This document shows positions 6,303-7,919 of a stretch of DNA of 7,919 bases, piece by piece (the first letter of the stretch is position 1; each line of letters starts with the position of its first letter). The translations under genes were made by a program, and so were the position numbers. The stretch comes from Prevotellaceae bacterium (GTDB lineage: Bacteria; Bacteroidota; Bacteroidia; Bacteroidales; UBA932), in NCBI GenBank assembly GCA_031289895.1, contig JAITOP010000286.1:1-7919 (forward strand), given 5' to 3'. Below the pieces are notes generated by a model, which was not told the DNA's origin, searched no databases, and saw only the letters and a program-made list of their open reading frames with translations.

Positions 6303-7313
6303 ATGAAAATATCGGGGAAAATAATATTATTCGGATTTTTATTAATTTCGATTTCGGCAAAATCGCAGTCGGAACAGGTTGTTGATACGGTAAAAACAAA
6401 TTTTAATCAACCCGAACAAAACGCAACAAATATAAATTCAGAAATCATAAAAAACATTTATCCGCAAAGGTTTTTCCCTGTTTCCGAAACAAATTTAAAT
6501 AACGATTTGAATTATAAAAATCAATATTTTTCTAAACCTTTTGAGTTGCCGCCGTTTGATTATAATTTGGAATCGTATATAACAAGAACAACACCAAACC
6601 CTTTGGCAGTGCGAACTCCGCTGTCGTATGATTTTAATCACGTTGGATATATGGGACTTTCGCGCAACAGTTTTCTCACCGCTTTTCAAAGCCGAAAAAC
6701 GTATATGCTTGTCGGAACAATAGAAAACGTAGGCGGAGCATACACCTACGTTGCCAACCGTATGCGATTTACAACAGGCGTTTCGGTTGACAAATATCGC
6801 GAAAGCGACAAATCGAAATACGATGCAAATATTAATGCCGAATTTAATTATCTGGTTTCCGATAAAATAACGCTTAGCGTGTTCGGCATGCACTCGTTTG
6901 ACAAAAACAAAAACCTGCTTTCGCACGGCATGTACGGCGGACGACCGCAAACATACTACGGCAGCAATATCAATTTTGATGTTTCCGACAAATTTTATAT
7001 TCAAACAGGAGTTTACGGAACAAATTATTCAATAAACGGAAAACACAACAACGATTTTGGCTTTAATGGCGATATTGGTTACTGGCTCACCGACAGAGTG
7101 AAAGTTGCGGGAAAAGGACAGTATTCGCTGCGCAACAGTTACGGCGCAATGTCGCAGGGAATGGGAATGTATCCGCAAACATACTACGGCGGCTACATAG
7201 AATTTAAAGTCAATGAAAACTTTGGCGTTCGCGGCGGCGCTTTACGCGAATTTGATATTCGCAAAGGCAAATGGGTTACAGTTCCTTATTTTGAATTTGT
7301 TTCTTATAAATAG
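6303..7313 (+). CDS. Unrecognised exported protein, predicted outer-membrane beta-strand protein
   Basis: 336 residues, not assigned to a named family. Residues 1-22 look like a signal peptide (MKIS, then a hydrophobic core and SAKSQS). Residues about 23-130 are Asn-rich and low in secondary structure. From about 133 to the end the sequence alternates polar and aromatic/hydrophobic residues in short strands, ending in an aromatic-rich YFEFVSYK, as in outer-membrane barrels. Two stretches resemble each other: MYGGRPQTYYGSNINFDV (210-227) and MGMYPQTYYGGYIEFKV (287-303). The hexapeptide PQTYYG of both is encoded by an identical 18-bp sequence (6945-6962 and 7173-7190). It follows the transglycosylase stop by 7 bp, so co-transcription and an envelope role are likely. 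A soluble repeat protein is the alternative. Confidence 0.8.
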   Translation: MKISGKIILFGFLLISISAKSQSEQVVDTVKTNFNQPEQNATNINSEIIKNIYPQRFFPVSETNLNNDLNYKNQYFSKPFELPPFDYNLESYITRTTPNPLAVRTPLSYDFNHVGYMGLSRNSFLTAFQSRKTYMLVGTIENVGGAYTYVANRMRFTTGVSVDKYRESDKSKYDANINAEFNYLVSDKITLSVFGMHSFDKNKNLLSHGMYGGRPQTYYGSNINFDVSDKFYIQTGVYGTNYSINGKHNNDFGFNGDIGYWLTDRVKVAGKGQYSLRNSYGAMSQGMGMYPQTYYGGYIEFKVNENFGVRGGALREFDIRKGKWVTVPYFEFVSYK

Positions 7314-7411
7314 TCGTTGGTCGTTGGTATTTGGTCATTGGTATTTGGTCGTTGGTATTTGGTCGTTGGTATTTGGTCGTTGTTATTTAGTATTTGGTCG
7401 TTGGTTATTGG
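7314..7411 (+). repeat. 14-bp tandem repeat directly after the stop codon
   Basis: The unit TCGTTGGTATTTGG recurs: a half unit at 7314-7320, full units at 7321, 7335 (one change), 7349 and 7363, then degenerate units at 7377 (two changes), a half unit at 7391 and a variant at 7398. The array begins at the base after the TAG stop of the preceding gene. It is G/T-only on the plus strand apart from a few C and A. Similar short GGT-rich arrays are common between genes in Bacteroidetes. Copy number is likely to vary by slippage. Confidence 0.9.
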
Positions 7412-7471
7412 TCGGTTATTTTATTTGTGTTTTTTAAATTTACTACATGATAAAAAATTCACATAAACAAA

Positions 7472-7600
7472 TAATATTCAGTTATTTATATCATTATTTA
7501 TTTGAAAAAATCTTGAAATTTCGCATCTTTGTAGCTGATTAATAAACAATTATAATGGTGGCGAAAAACTTCAAGGTCAATTGCAAAAGTACTCAATTAA
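7472..7600 (+). mobile_element. Truncated left end of a second IS4-family element
   Basis: This stretch aligns with the complement of 292-419, with about a dozen differences over the inner 110 bp, one 1-bp gap, and a more diverged outer end. It keeps the outer end, promoter, start codon and first transposase codons, then similarity stops at CTCAATTAA (about 7600). It is oriented opposite to the left-edge copy. The divergence shows it is an older or different copy, not a fresh duplicate. No other IS end was recognised after the break. Confidence 0.85.
7501..7531 (+). promoter_or_regulatory. Retained IS4 promoter
   Basis: TTTG (7501-7504), a 19-bp spacer and CATCTTTG (7524-7531) match the promoter of the left-edge copy in position relative to the ATG. 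It could still fire rightward into the sequence beyond 7600. Confidence 0.5.
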
Positions 7601-7617
7601 ACCCTAACTCCGCCTAA
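7555..7617 (+). pseudogene. Transposase N-terminal stub (20 codons)
   Basis: From ATG at 7555 the frame reads MVAKNFKVNCKSTQL, matching MMTKNFKVECKSTQL of the left-edge transposase. It then continues into unrelated NPNSA and stops at TAA 7615-7617. Only about 15 of some 400 codons remain. The stub keeps promoter and start context, so a short peptide could in principle still be made. Confidence 0.85.
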
Positions 7618-7919
7618 AAATACGTAACAGCCTGAGTTCGATTAATAAAAAAGAGATAATTGATAATCATCCATCACAGGGTCAAATTTGAGAGAAAGCT
7701 TTTTAGGGAAAAACAAATAATACTAAACAGTTACCAAAACCCTTATTTTGGAAAGCCGCCCTTAGTAGCAGAGCATTAGCCTCGATATTCTACCATTATT
7801 CCCTTATTTACAATATTTTAATAAGGGAATAAGGGTATGCGCTACTTGTTTTCGGCTACTAAGGGAACTTTTTGTAAATAAGGGTTTTATCTGTTATTTA
7901 TTTTCTATACCTGAATCGG
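7601..7919. other. Gene-free right end
   Basis: No open frame of note is found on either strand from the end of the transposase stub to the window edge. Apart from the nested palindrome (7726-7895), 7618-7725 contains unassigned AT-rich sequence. AATACTAAACAGTTA (7719-7733) resembles AATACTAAACAATTA of the left-edge IS leader (complement of 338-352) with one difference, so some of this may be further IS debris. Confidence 0.5.
7726..7895. repeat. Nested palindrome built from seven AATAAGGG-like octamers
   Basis: Three perfect inverted pairs are nested: 7736-7748 with 7876-7888 (AAAACCCTTATTT), 7759-7769 with 7855-7865 (CCCTTAGTAGC), and 7796-7808 with 7820-7832 (TTATTCCCTTATT). The inner pair extends to 18 bp with one mismatch (7791-7808/7820-7837) around an 11-nt loop. 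A weaker AACAG/CTGTT pair (7726-7730/7891-7895) encloses all. The octamer AATAAGGG occurs in plus at 7820, 7828 and 7877 and in minus at 7740-7747 and 7801-7808; the variant ACTAAGGG lies at 7858 and inverted at 7759-7766. The whole could fold into one long imperfect hairpin as DNA or RNA. No coding frame fits it. Function and family unknown. Confidence 0.75.

Noticed and set aside
6479..6491. TGTTTC-C-GAAACA palindrome resembling parS
   Set aside because: Both outer half-sites fit, but the central ACGT is replaced by a single C, so the half-site spacing is wrong for ParB.
6495..7004. 169-codon open frame on the minus strand inside the last envelope gene
   Set aside because: It lies wholly within the 336-residue plus-strand gene, which has a signal peptide and operon context. 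Its translation has no signal, motif or promoter and reads as a shadow.
7213..7437. 74-codon plus-strand frame across the 14-bp repeat
   Set aside because: It overlaps the end of the envelope gene in another frame and gets most of its length from the G/T-rich tandem repeat.
7726..7895. Integron attC site as an explanation of the large hairpin
   Set aside because: The ends do not show the GTTRRRY / RYYYAAC core pair expected of attC, and no cassette gene or integrase is present.

Overview
The window comes from a Bacteroidetes chromosome, most probably order Bacteroidales. Several signs agree. The DNA is AT-rich and start codons lack Shine-Dalgarno sequences. Promoters fit the Bacteroidetes pattern (TTG about 18-20 bp upstream of TAnnTTTG). 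The core genes run parA, parB, DUF5683, then an MltD-type LysM transglycosylase, an order I recall from Bacteroidales chromosomes. There is also a TonB-like protein with a Bacteroidetes-type C-terminal domain. No rRNA, tRNA or CRISPR array was seen.

Left edge (1-990). An IS4-family insertion sequence enters from the left edge. Its transposase start (minus strand, 335 to beyond 1) and promoter end are visible. Next to it lies the C-terminal stub of another IS4-type transposase on the plus strand (460-744), bounded by a 13-bp direct repeat. The spacer after it carries two inverted repeats (842-884 and 895-916) and a strong Bacteroidetes -7 box only 7 nt before the next ATG.

Core (991-7313), all on the plus strand. 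A TonB-like energy-transducer protein (991-1758) contains, inside its coding sequence, a 14/16 match to the bacterial parS centromere. ParA (2026-2832) and ParB (2865-3788) form a chromosome-segregation operon with its own promoter. A 290-bp spacer with three hairpins follows. Then come three envelope genes spaced 15 and 7 bp apart: a secreted or membrane protein with two tandem DUF5683 units (TTG start), a lytic transglycosylase with SLT and LysM domains, and an unrecognised predicted outer-membrane beta-strand protein. The block thus joins chromosome segregation (ParAB-parS) to cell-wall remodelling genes.

Right edge (7314-7919). A 14-bp tandem repeat begins at the first base after the last stop codon. 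It is followed by a truncated left end of an IS4 element (about 7472-7600), inverted relative to the left-edge copy and keeping promoter, start codon and 15 transposase codons before running into unrelated sequence. The last 200 bp hold a nested palindrome built from seven copies of an octamer close to AATAAGGG. This is the least explained structure here. The par/envelope block is therefore bracketed by inverted IS4 ends and debris.
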